Source of the DNA: Thalassia testudinum
Taxonomy: Eukaryota; Streptophyta; Magnoliopsida; Alismatales; Hydrocharitaceae
NCBI GenBank assembly: GCA_037157565.1
Contig: JAZHRO010000013.1
Span: forward strand, 75,261,501 to 75,325,500
Direction: 5' to 3'
Length of the DNA stretch: 64,000 nucleotides
Below, piece after piece: positions 21,723 to 33,253 of the stretch. The translations under genes and the position numbers were made by a program. Under the pieces are notes generated by a model, which had not been told where the DNA came from, searched no databases, and worked only from the letters and a program-made list of their open reading frames with translations. Positions within the stretch are counted from its first letter, which is position 1, and each line of letters opens with the position of its first letter.

Positions 21723-24700
21723 CTAAAGCTGAAATTTCTGTAAGGACATAAGACCCATAGAAGCTACGTGTTCATGGAACATTTTGGGTATTATTCCTTT
21801 AGTAAGTGGATCCGCAACCATGGAGTCTGTACTGATGTGTTCTATAGACAGTTGTCCATTATGTATCCTTTCTTTAACAACCAGAAACTTGATCTCAATG
21901 TACTTCGATTTAAAGGAGCTCCTATTGTTATTGGAGTAGAGAACTGCAGACTGATTATCACAAAACATTTGTAGTGGCCTGTCAACGCCATCTACTATGC
22001 TCAGCCCCGATATAAAATTCCGCAGCCATACTCCATGATTGGATGTCTCATAGCATGCTATGAATTCTACTGCCATAGTGGAAGATGCAATAAGAGACTG
22101 TTTTGCACTCTTCCAAGAGATGGCACCATTGGTAAGCAGAAATACATATCCTGAAATAGACTTTTTGCTATCATGGCACCCAGCAAAATCTGAGTCAGTA
22201 TAATCACAGATCTGAAGCTTTTCTGACCTCCTGAAGGTGAGCATAAAATCTCGTGTCTTTTGCAAATATCTCAGTACTCCCTTGGCTGCTCTCCAATGGT
22301 CTTTTCCTGGGTTTACCAGGTATCTGCCCAACATGCCTGTAATGTACGCCAAGTCTGGTGTAATACAGACTTGGGCATACATTATACTGCCAACGGCAGA
22401 TGCATAAGGAATTATTTGCATCTCTCGTTTATCCAAATCACTTAAGGGGTACTGGTTGAGACTAAACTTGTCTCTCTTAGCCACAGGAGTGTCCAGTGGC
22501 TTGCAATCTTGCATGCCATGCCATTGTAGTACTTTATCTATATAGCTTCTTTGGGATAAACCAAGAATATGACGAGAACGATCTCAACATATTTCAATCC
22601 TTAACACAAATGAAACATCTCCAAGATCTTTCATGTCAAAATGTTTGGTAAGAAATTTCTTGGTTTCTAAGAGGATACTCATATCATTTGTAGCAAGCAG
22701 AATGTTATCAACATAGAGGACCAAGAAGATACACTTGCTCCCACTGAACTTATGGTATATGCATTCATCAGCCAGATTCGCCTCAAAACCAAATGAGAGA
22801 ATCACCTGATGAAACTTAAAGTACCATTATCTGGATGTCTGCTTGAGTCTATAGATGGATTTCCTTAATTTGCAAACAATACTCTTTGGATCACCCCTAA
22901 TAAAATGGTCAGGCTGAACTATATAAATGATTTCCTCAATGTCACCATTAAGGAATGCAGCTTTATATCCATCTGATGCAACTTAAGATTAAAGTGGGCC
23001 ACAAGTGCCATTATAATCATTAGAGAAACCTTAGAAGAAACAGGGGAGAAAGTCTCCTTATAGTCAATGCTCTCATTTTGAGTAAAACCCTTAGCAACAA
23101 GACACACTTTGTATCGCTCCACTTTTCCTTTCGAATCCCGTTTGGTTTTAAAAATTTATTTGCAATCAATGGGTTTCGCACCTTCTGGAAGTGGAACAAC
23201 ATCCCAAACATCATTATCTTTCATTGACTTCATTTCTTCTTCCATTGCCTCAATCCACTTTTCATGATTCGAACTTTCCATTGCATGACGAAAGCTGATA
23301 GGATCATCTTCATCACCCCAATGTCCGTCTCATGCTCCTGAAGGAATACCACATAATCATCCAAAATGGCACTCCTCTCCCTAGTGGATCTCCTTAATAG
23401 CACATTTTCTGTATGTGTCTGAGGCTACTCTACAGGGGCTAAAACTGTATCGTTATCTTCATTGAAGTTATCTTGAGGTATGTCAAAGACATGTTCCTCA
23501 TCATCCTGAGTAACTCCAAGAGGAATAACCACGTTTTCCTCTTCAAAGACAAAGTCTTTAACCTTGTCAGCTTAGATAGACTAAACACATTCAAAGAACT
23601 TGGCATTACTAGATTCAAAAATTGTCTTAGTTGTGGGATCATAAAATTTATATCATCTTGACCTTTCAGAATACCCAACAAAATAGCAACTAACAGTCCT
23701 TGTGTCCAATTTCCTTTCATTTGGCCTATAAGGCCTAGCCTCAGCTGGACATCCCCACACATGAAAATGCTTAAGACTGAGTTTCCACCCAGTCCATAGC
23801 TCATATGGTGTTTTGTTGGTTGCTTTAGTTGAAACTCTATTTAGAATATAAGTTGCAGTCTTTAAGGCCTCTCCCCAGAGTGAATCTGGTAAGGAAGAAT
23901 GAGAAATCATACTCCTTACCATGTCTTTAAGCGTCTTGTTTCGTCTTTCAGCAACACCATTCATAGTAGGTGAGCCCGGCATGGTGTACTGAGGAACAAT
24001 ACCGCATTCCTCTAGAAACTTGGCAAACAGTCCTGGACGTTGTTCACCTGATCCATCATATCTACCATAGTATTCACCACCACTATTAGATCTGACGGAT
24101 TTAATCCTTCTGTTGCGTTGATTCTCAACTTCGACTTTAAAATTTTTGAACGTGTCCAAAGACTGTGCCTTTTCATGAATTAGGTATATGAAGCCATATC
24201 CTGAGTGGTCGTCTGTGAATGTGATAAAATACTGTTGGCCATTCCACGAAGGCGTAGGAAATGGCCCACAAATGTCCGTATGAATCACATCCAAGACACC
24301 ATTTGAGTTGTTGGCTTCAAACTTCCTATTATTGGTTTGTTTTCCTTTAATACACTCTACACACTTATCAAAATCAGAAAAGTCTAAGGGTTCCAAAATA
24401 CCGTTTGATACAAGTTTCTCTATTCTCCTTCTGGCGATGTGACCTAATCTCTTGTGCCATAGTGTAGCTGAGGATTCATTATCTAATTTTCTTTTCACTC
24501 CCGATGTATTCAAAAGAGAAGACTCATTATATGAAGTTATGGTTTCAAGACAATATAAATTATCAAAAAGTGAAAGAAAACCAGTGCCCATTAATTTGGA
24601 ATCATAAAATAAACTTTTTCATCACCAAAACTGCAAGTGAAATCACACTTATCCAAATCGTAAACAGAAATGAGATTACGTCTAAAATATGGTACAATAA

Positions 24701-25565
24701 ATAATTCATTCAATTCCAAATACAACATAGCCTTCAACAATAATTTAAACTGTCCTATAGCTTGAACTTCAATGACCTTCCCATCCTTGACATAAATGAA
24801 TTTCTCAGCTTCAGTTGGACTTCGATAGCTCAAGCAACCTTGCATAGACACACTTATGTGAGTGGTAACACCTGAATTCATCCACCAAGTGTGCCTAGGA
24901 ACCGAAGCCAAATTTATTTTTGAACAAACCAAACTATGAGCCATACCTTTCTTAGTACACCAAGAGTGATAGTTGGTACAGTGCTTCTTCTGTTGCCCCT
25001 CAGCTCCACAAAAGAAGCATCCTGATTTGGAAGACTCTGCAACCTTCCCCTTCTGCTTCTTTTGTGAAGTTGTATTTGCAGCTTCTGTAGTTCTCTTCTT
25101 AACCTTGCCTTTTCCTTTCAAGGAAGTGGCAACATTAGGACTTTCTGTCCTATCTTGCTTCATTCTCTCCTCCTCTTGAACATAGTGTAAGATGAGCTCA
25201 TTCAGAGACCAAGTCTCTTTCTGACAATTATAACTCACATTGAACTAGTTAAAGGCACGAAGGAGAGATATCAAAATCAAATGCACTAACAGATCTTCAG
25301 AAAGATCCAATTTAAGTGCTTCTAACTTTGAAGCAACATGGGACATCTCCAAAATATACTCTCTAATGTTGCCCTTCCCCTTATACTTCATTGAAATTAG
25401 GTTAGCCAAGAGTGTATCGATTTTTGCCTTTTCATTCTTGGCAAACCTCTTTTCAATTTCAGCCAAAAAATCCTTAAAGTGGCTATATCACTGGACATAG
25501 TGCCCCTAAAAGTCTTAGGTATGGCTCTCTTCATGATCATTAGCGAAATCCGATCAGACCTCTCC
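21723..25565 (-). pseudogene. copia gag-pol remnant (gag C-part, PR, IN, RT, RNase H)
   Basis: Minus-strand order is the gag rest (25565-25245), zinc knuckle CFFCGAEGQQKKHC (near 25010), a protease remnant with WWMNSGVTTHIS, and integrase (24591-23653) with [22 protein letters not shown] and [10 protein letters not shown] follows (23214-22584) and then RNase H (22514-21723), ending near ADPLTKGI. Defects: stop TAG at 25245 inside gag, several frame changes in RT, the RT box reads YVDN at 22704-22715, and the second integrase catalytic Asp is Asn (AAT at 24085-24087). The protease motif reads NSGVTTH where the family has DSGAT/ASSH-like forms. The element cannot move by itself. Confidence 0.93.
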
Positions 25566-28224
25566 TGTAACGACCCGGTTCCCAAGTCCCTACGAGACAC
25601 GAGAACCGGACCGACTCGACTAATCCCAAGACCTAGTCGTCCAACGAGGAAGTAACCAAAAGACAGTAAAATAAACCACATTCAGCATGAATATAACTAA
25701 CAGTAAGAAAGTACAGCAGTAAGGAAAGAAACTACTACAGTAGGTACCACCACAACAGTAAAACAGCATTTATCATATAACAAGAACTGCAGGTAAAGAA
25801 GGTACAGCGGAAACAAAAACTACTCACTAGAACAAAAAAAAAAGGGGTACAAAAGGCTGTGGTAACTCTACTGGACCCTACTCGGCCCAGCGTCCTCTGC
25901 AGCCGCCGACCCTGGCTGCTCAACACCTAGTCTTGAAAAAGGTAACGAGTGTAACACGTCAGCAAAACGCTGAGTAGAGTGGCAAACTAACTAAAGGCAA
26001 CAGTAGAGTGTACAGTAGCTGTTATGTTCTATTACTTCCTTTATTCACATCTTTCAATTTTTCTCACTATTTCATTTATTTCTCAGATCCTTTACTTGAT
26101 CTTGAATGTCCTCGTGGGAACGATCTTGATTGCAGTCTTTTCCAAAAGTAGAAGTAGCACGTGGTGCTCTCCTGGCCGGGAGAGTCCCCCGTGGTGATCC
26201 TACCCTCAGTCAACCACCCCAAGGTCACTGACAGACGTAACGGTGACTACGACACGCGCGATAAACGCACAGGTAGCTAGCCCGCACTGGCACGCGGTCA
26301 GTCGTTTCCGTTAACGGGTGCGCCCAAAGCACATCACGGAACCAGGGCAGAGCCCTCTCAGTAACAGGGGTCCAACCCCTCCACAGTAACCAAACCGGGG
26401 CCTTGCCCCTCCACAGTCCGCGCACCCTCGCCTGACTACCCTGGTTTGCCCTAATGGGCCTAACAAGTCGGTGAAGGAGGCTAGCAGAACCCCGGGGCCC
26501 GTGGGGTAGCTAGTACTCTCCTAACACTACTAGCTCTCCTTGGTACTACGTACACGAGGGCCAACAAGTCGGTACAGAGCGGCCAATCCTAACCCCGGGT
26601 CCCTGGGGCGGCTGGCCCCACTCTGCACTAAACAGGTACAGGTACTTCCCTTGGTACTGCGTACCCAAGAGACAGTACAAACTACATCTCAGTTCCATTC
26701 CTTTTTCCTTCCAGGAGTTCCACTCCTAATTCCCCGTAGGGTTCCAGCTCTTTATCTCAGAACATCATATGTTTCACTTTCCAGATTCACGTTCTCAAAA
26801 TCCATGATCTCAAACATGTTTCTTTATTCATAACAGGCAGCTGTTAATTCAAATTACAGGCAGCTTTATATTCCTTTCCATTTTTCCAAGACTGCAGTAT
26901 TATACATTCCACTAGTTTTTCCATCCTAAGATTCATGCCACATCCTAGGATCTAGCATACAACTAGTTTTCCAGCCCTAGGATTCATGCATCACCTAGGA
27001 GCTATCATTCCATACATTACTCATTCCTAGGATTCATGCAATGTCCTAGATTCTAGTTATGGTTTCATACTTTAACAGATTTTATTAATAACTTAAGCCA
27101 CTCTACCAGGTACAACAGGAGTAATGGGGGCGTGATCGGGAATCCCGCGCGCCTCCGCGACTCTCAAGACTGCAACCGAACGAGGTCCTATCACAAGGAT
27201 CAAACACAAGGAGTGTCTCAAAACAGTGTATAGCTACTGTAGACGAGTAGAGGAATTAATTCTGAAAAGAACGCAACTCGAATCGCGGAAAACGGAGCCC
27301 AAACGGTCCCTAAACAGGTCGAAAAAGACGATACTGTGCAAAATCAGACGTCTGGAACTCCTTCCAGACGTCTTAAACGGTGGATCAGAGAATTACCTGT
27401 TCAGCTTGGTTCCCCGGACGTCCAGAAGTCTGCGGGGACGTCTGTCCTATACCCCAGACGTCCGATGGTCCACACGGACGTCTGTAGGTCACTCCCGCCA
27501 TCTGGTACAACTTACAGATGTCTGATTCGCAAAGGATGGCGAATCAGCGAACCTGCGCACGGCCAACCCCCCCTCCCTCAGTACGGTCAGTCGACAAGAA
27601 GGAAGAGGAAAGCGGAAACTCACCTTTCAGACGTCTGTATGATCTTACAGACGTCGACCTTGCCGTCTGGCTATCAACCCAGACGTCTGATTCTGGAAAT
27701 TTTTCCAGAATCAGAACCCTGCTCGGCCTCCGCTCGCGACGCCGCCCGCGTCGCACCTCGCGCGTCCGCTGCTCCGACCGCAGCAGGTCCCTCTCCGCGA
27801 CGCTCCGCGCCCCCTGCGCCCTCCGCCGGCCGGCCAAGCCGCTCCGGCGAGCTCGCCCTCACGGCAGAGCCCCGCCCTCGCACGCCGCACCTCCTCCGCG
27901 CTCACTGCGGCTGCCGCTGCCGCCCTCGCGTCCGCTCGCTCTCGCGCACAGGAAGGAGAAGAAGGAGGAGACGGTGGAGACGGGAGGGGAGGCGCGCCCT
28001 TTTAAGGCCGCGCGAGGAGGAGAGAGAAGGTGGTCGCAGCGCGCCTGCAGCCGCAGAGAGAGAGAGAGAGGAATCGCAGGTCTGTGCGCACAGGCGCGCA
28101 GACGAATCTCCCGTGCGAACATAACTGTTCTCCAGACGTCTGTAAACGATCCCGGACGTCTAGTCAGACGTCTGGGCCACCTCCCAGACGTCTTAAAAGG
28201 CGTCTGGGGCACGCGTTCGTTACA
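25566..28224 (-). repeat. chromovirus 3' LTR
   Basis: 2659 bp. Compared with the other LTR it lacks about 35 bp of a repeated GACGTC-containing block near 28160. A CTTAAAAGG-type TATA candidate lies on the minus strand near 27998. Long open frames in the GC-rich 27.5-28.2 kb part are compositional and not genes. Confidence 0.95.
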
Positions 28225-28310
28225 ATATAACAAACTCAAAGGAAGTTTCGTCCCCGAAACTTGCGCCAACTAGGGTGCGGGAAAAAGATGTCCAAATAAC
28301 CATAACAAAC

Positions 28311-31300
28311 TCAAAGAGGACCGAAGCCGGTCCGAAAAGACGTACCCGCGAAAAGCTCCGGGTACCGCTCCCGCATTGCCGCCTCAGGCTCCCAGGTAGC
28401 CTCCTCGTACCGCTGGCTCCTCCACAAAACCTTTACCAGGGGTACTTGCTTTCGTCTCAACCTGCGGACGGCTCGGTCTAGGATCTGCACTGGCCGCTCG
28501 GGGTAGGTCAGGTCGTCGCTCACCTCGACGCTCTCGTGACTCAGTACGTGGCTGGGATCGGCTACGTACTTCCTGAGGTTCGACACGTGGAACACGTCGT
28601 GCACACCAGAAAGCTGCGGGGGAAGGGCAAGTCTGTAAGCAACGGGTCCAACCCGCTCCAGGACCTCAAAGGGCCCCACGAACCTCGGCGCGAGCTTCCC
28701 TCTCACCCCAAACCGCTGTAAGCCCTTCATGGGCGAAACACGAAGGAAGACGTGGTCCCCAACCTCGAACTGCACCTCTCTGCGTCTGCGATCTGCGTAG
28801 CTCTTCTGTCTGCTCCTGACAGTGCGGAGTCGTCTGTGGATCTGCTCAACTACCTCCTGGCTCTGCCGGATCAACCTGGGGCCAACCTCCCACTTGGTCC
28901 CCACTTCAACCCAACTCAAGGGTGCCGTGCATTTCCGTCCGTACAGAGCCTCGTAGGGAGCCATGCCGATGCTCGAGTGATAACTGTTGTTGTATGCAAA
29001 CTCCGCCAGGGGCAGGTGCTCCTCCCAAGAGCCCCTCCAGTCTAGTACACAGGCACGCAAAAGGTCCTCAAGTGTCTGTATCGTGCGTTCCGACTGTCCG
29101 TTCGTCTGGGGGTGGTAAGCCGTGCTAAACCTCAACCTCGTCCCCAAAGCTTGCTGAAACTCAGCCCAAAACTGGGACGTAAAGCGGGTATCCCGGTCGG
29201 ATACGATCTCCCGCGGAACTCCGTGTAGTCGCACCACATCACGGATATACCTCTCTGCCAACTGTGCTGGTCCCAAAGTGACTCGGATCGGCAAGAATCG
29301 TGTCGTCTTCGTCAATCTATCCACTATTACCCAGACTGCGTCGTGTCCCCGCTGGGTAACAGGTAAGCCCACCACCAAGTCCATGGTGATGCTCTCCCAC
29401 TTCCACTCTGGAACTGGAAGCGGCTGAAGCGGCCCTGCAGGCCTCTGATGCTTGGCTTTCACCTGCTGGCACACTAAGCACTGCTGCACGAACTCACCCA
29501 CATCCCGCTTCATCCCTCTCCACCAGAACTCGCGTCTCAAGTCATGGTACATTTTCGTGTTTCCGGGATGTATGGTGAATCTGGAACCGTGTGCCTCAGT
29601 CAGGAGTTCTCTCAACAGCTCCTCGTCTCTGGGGACGCACAACCGTCCCCTCAAGCGTAACACCTGGTCTGTGAAAGAGAAGTCCCCTGGGTCCCCTGAT
29701 AGTACTCTGTCGCGCAAAGACTGCAAGTACGGATCGGCCATCTGTCCCGTGATGATGCGGTCTATCAACTCTGGCCTGGTCTGCCGTGTCACCGTCACTG
29801 CCCCACAATACCCTCGTAACTCTAGAGGTCGCCAACTGCCCACCTCCTCCAAAAGGCTCCAACTCTGTAACTGTAGACTGGCCAAGCGTGCGGGCGCCTT
29901 ACGGCTCAAGGCGTCAGCCACCACATTGGCCTTTCCCGGGTGGTAGGAGATGCTGCAGTCGTAGTCCTTCAGGAGCTCCAACCAACGTCTCTGTCTCATG
30001 TTGAGCTCCTTCTGGTCAAAAAGATATCTGAGGCTCTTGTGATCTGTAAAAATATCGAAGGTCTCACCGTACAAGTAGTGCCTCCATGTCTTCAGCGCGA
30101 AGACAACAGCTGCCAACTCTAGATCGTGGGTAGGGTAGGTATGCTCATGGGGCTTCAGTTGCCGCGAAGCGTAAGCGACCACGTGACCCCTCTGCATGAG
30201 CACACCTCCTAACCCCTGCAAGGAAGCGTCCGTGTACACAACGAACCCGCCACTACTGTCAGGGATGGTGAGCACGGGAGCCGAGGTCAACCTCTCCTTC
30301 AGCTCCAGAAAACACGCCTCACAGGCGTCTGTCCAAGCGAAAGGCACATCCTTCCGGGTCAACTGTGTCATAGGACGTGCAATCTGCGAAAACCCTCTGA
30401 TGAACCGTCTGTAGTAACCTACCAGTCCCAGGAAACTGCGAATCTCAGTGACTGAACGCGGTCTCTCCCACCTGAGCACTGCCTCGACCTTGGCGGGGTC
30501 CATCGCCAGGCCGTCTCCAGAGATCACATGACCCAAAAAGGTCACCTCCCTCAACCAGAACTCGCACTTGCTGTATTTGGCGTACAGCCTGCGTCGTCTC
30601 AGAGTGTCCATAACCATCCGCAAGTGCTGTCCGTGCTGCGTCCGATCTCTAGAATAGATGAGTACATCATCTATGAAAACTACCACAAATTGGTCCAAGT
30701 ACGGTCTAAACACCCGGTTCATCAAGTCCATGAAAGCAGCGGGGGCATTGGTCAGTCCAAACGGCATGACCAAAAACTCGTAGTGTCCGTAGCGGGTGCG
30801 GAAAGCTGTCTTGGAGACGTCGGTCTCCCTGATCCTCAACTGGTGGTATCCAGACCTCAAGTCGATCTTGGAAAACACCGTGGCACCCCGCAACTGGTCA
30901 AACAAATCGTCGATCCTCGGCAGCGGATATCTGTTCTTGATGGTGACCCTATTCAGCTGTCGGTAGTCCACACAAAGGCGTAGGGTCCCATCCTTCTTCT
31001 TCACAAACAGTACCGGGGCTCCCCAGGGAGACGCACTGGGCCTCACGAAACCTTTCTCCAAAAGGTCCTGCAACTGAGACTTGAGCTCTCACAGCTCAAG
31101 CGGTGCCATCCTGTATGGTGCGGTGGAGATGGGGCTGGTCCCTGGTACTAGTGAGATCTCAAACTCGATCTCACGCTCGGGCGGTAGTCCTGGTAACTCG
31201 TCTGGAAACACGTCGGGGTACTCTCTGACCACCTGGATGCTCTGGAAGTCTGCCACGGGGTTGTGCTCTGCCACCACACAAGCTAGGAAGCCCTCACACC

Positions 31301-31433
31301 CCTGGCTCAAAAGTCTCGCCGCCCGAAGTGCCGAAATGCACCTGAAACCTCCGTCCACTGGCTGCCCGTGAAACTCGAAGGAAGGCAACTCCGGAATGGA
31401 GAAGACAATCTTCCTCTCAAAACAGTCTACCAA
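28311..31433 (-). CDS. chromovirus pol (RT, RNase H, integrase, chromodomain)
   Basis: Same frame as gag, open from 31433 except for a TGA at 31089-31091 just before the RT. From the following Met (31073), the order is RT with LCVDYRQLN and [10 protein letters not shown] (about residue 131), RNase H with [12 protein letters not shown], the integrase HHCC zinc finger ([22 protein letters not shown]), the integrase core with [18 protein letters not shown] and [14 protein letters not shown], and a C-terminal chromodomain ([28 protein letters not shown]). All catalytic residues I can check are present. The chromodomain is known in this clade to steer integration to heterochromatin. Confidence 0.95.
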
Positions 31434-31451
31434 GGCGTGGTAAGCGGACAG

Positions 31452-33074
31452 CTAATCCATCCCCAGAATCACTCCAAAGTCCTCCATCTGTATCATAATC
31501 AGGTCAGCTGGCAGGCTATGTCCCCCGATGCTGACCCCGCAACCCGTGTACACCTCCTCAGCTACAAACAGCTGACCACTCGGACCTCTGATTACGAACG
31601 GATTCTCTAACAGTGTATAATCCTGGTCCAAACTAACTGCGAAACTGGCTGCGACAAACGAGTGCGTAGCGCCGGAATCGAAAAGCATGTAAACGAGTCT
31701 GCCAGAAACTGAAACCATACCTGCTACCACGGATCCCGATGCTCTGGCGTCCCTGTGTGTTAGGGCGTTGATACGCCCCTCAGCTCTAGGTGCGGACGAA
31801 GCAGCCACACTCTGCGTCGGACGGGTAGGTGCTGGCCGGTACCCTCCTCGCGACTGCTGTCCTCCTCCTCGTGCCTGGGAACCGCGGCCTCCTGCGCGCC
31901 CTCCAGTGCTCTGCGCGGGAAGTATCTGCTGACCTCCTGCCCTAGATGGGCAGTCCCTCCTGACGTGGCCCGGCTGGCCACACTGGTAGCAGAGGGGAAC
32001 CCGACTCCCGCCCTCAGTGAGTCCCTGCTGTCGGCTAGGCGGGGGTCCGGTGCTGGCGACTGGCCCCTGTCGAGGGCCCCCAAAGGCCACTGATGGCCCT
32101 GCACAACGTGACGGCTCTCCTGCGGACGTCACGGATCTCCGTTCTCGCCGACCCTGTGAGAAGTCTGGCTGAAAGGGCCTCTTCCGCCCGCCGTCGGTCT
32201 CTCGCGCGGACAGGTTGGTCTCCTCGTAAGTCATAGCTGCCTCTACCACCCTCGAAAACGTCGGCAGCTTCAGGGGTTTGACATACCCCCGGATCGCAGG
32301 CCGGAGCCCCTCGGTGAACCTCCAAAGGCGCTCCTCCTCAGTGGCTACCGCTGTCGCTGCAAAGCGGGACAGCTCCAAGAAACGCGTGCGGTACGCGCTC
32401 ACGGTCATCGTCCCTTGGCGGAGAGTGTGGAACTCCCGCCTCCTCTGGTCCTGCCACGTCTGGGGAAAGTACTGCTCGCAGAAGAGGGTGACGAACTGGT
32501 CCCACGTCGGCTCGTCCCTCTCCTGTCCCCGGACTGCCCTCCACCACCGGTGTGCCGCACTCTCCAGCTGGTACGTGGCAAAGGCCACGTGGCACTCCAC
32601 CGGGGGGCGAAGGGTGTCGAAGATCTTCTCCAGCTGCTCAAGCCAGTCCTCTGCCTCAGTCGGGTCCTCATCCCCCTTGAAGGAGGGGGGCTTCAGCTTC
32701 CGGAACTGTTCGAAAAGCTCGAAGTGGCGCTGTAGGGGAGGTGCTGGTGCACCTCCAGGCGAAGGTGCCTCGTGTACAGAAGTGTCGGAGGAAGGTGGGG
32801 GCGGCAGGGGCCCATCCCCTCCCTCGTGTCCAGCGCCGCGTCTGTCGCGTGGTCCCACAGAGGACTCCCCCTCTGCAACCCCAGGAGGAGGTGCTCGGGG
32901 CGGTGGGTGGAGCTCCTCTCGTACAATATCCCGTATCAGTCTGGCGAGGTCCTGGGCTTGGACGCCAGGGAGTGGTGGCTGGTCCACCGAGACGTCAACG
33001 ACAGCACGTCCACCTCGCCGACCTCGCCCTCGGCCGCGCCCGCGGCCAGTCTCGCCAGTCCCGCGATGAGGCAT
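31452..33074 (-). CDS. chromovirus gag and protease
   Basis: 540 codons, starting MPHRGTGETGRGRGRGRG. The capsid-type domain covers about residues 115-290 (for example LKPPSFKG and LESAAHRWW). The zinc knuckle CYQCGQPGHVRRDC is at about 365-380, and the aspartic protease site LFDSGATHSFV at about 465-475. It ends at GVILGMD because a TAG stands at 31452-31454 where the family has Trp; the same frame continues for the rest of the polyprotein. The protein packages element RNA and cleaves the polyprotein. Confidence 0.93.
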   Translation of the reverse strand: MPHRGTGETGRGRGRGRGRRGGRAVVDVSVDQPPLPGVQAQDLARLIRDIVREELHPPPRAPPPGVAEGESSVGPRDRRGAGHEGGDGPLPPPPSSDTSVHEAPSPGGAPAPPLQRHFELFEQFRKLKPPSFKGDEDPTEAEDWLEQLEKIFDTLRPPVECHVAFATYQLESAAHRWWRAVRGQERDEPTWDQFVTLFCEQYFPQTWQDQRRREFHTLRQGTMTVSAYRTRFLELSRFAATAVATEEERLWRFTEGLRPAIRGYVKPLKLPTFSRVVEAAMTYEETNLSARETDGGRKRPFQPDFSQGRRERRSVTSAGEPSRCAGPSVAFGGPRQGPVASTGPPPSRQQGLTEGGSRVPLCYQCGQPGHVRRDCPSRAGGQQILPAQSTGGRAGGRGSQARGGGQQSRGGYRPAPTRPTQSVAASSAPRAEGRINALTHRDARASGSVVAGMVSVSGRLVYMLFDSGATHSFVAASFAVSLDQDYTLLENPFVIRGPSGQLFVAEEVYTGCGVSIGGHSLPADLIMIQMEDFGVILGMD

Positions 33075-33253
33075 CTCCTACAAGGAGACGCGAAACAAAA
33101 CGGAAACGTCAAAACAAACGGTACCTAACAAAACTTCTAAGAGCTCATGTCAAGAGATATGTTGTGGTGGCTACTCTAGCTATAAACATGTGAATTGGTT
33201 ATTTTCCAGTCAGTTGATTCACTTCTCGGGACGACCTTGCTCTGATACCATCT

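Noticed and set aside
27336..28273. Overlapping open frames of 250-262 codons on both strands, repeated at 35024-36028
   Set aside because: They lie inside the GC-rich LTR, exist in all frames, are absent from the solo LTRs in the same form, and show no domain.
28536..33193. Plus-strand open frames opposite the chromovirus polyprotein
   Set aside because: Shadows of the 1588-codon minus-strand gag-pol frame.
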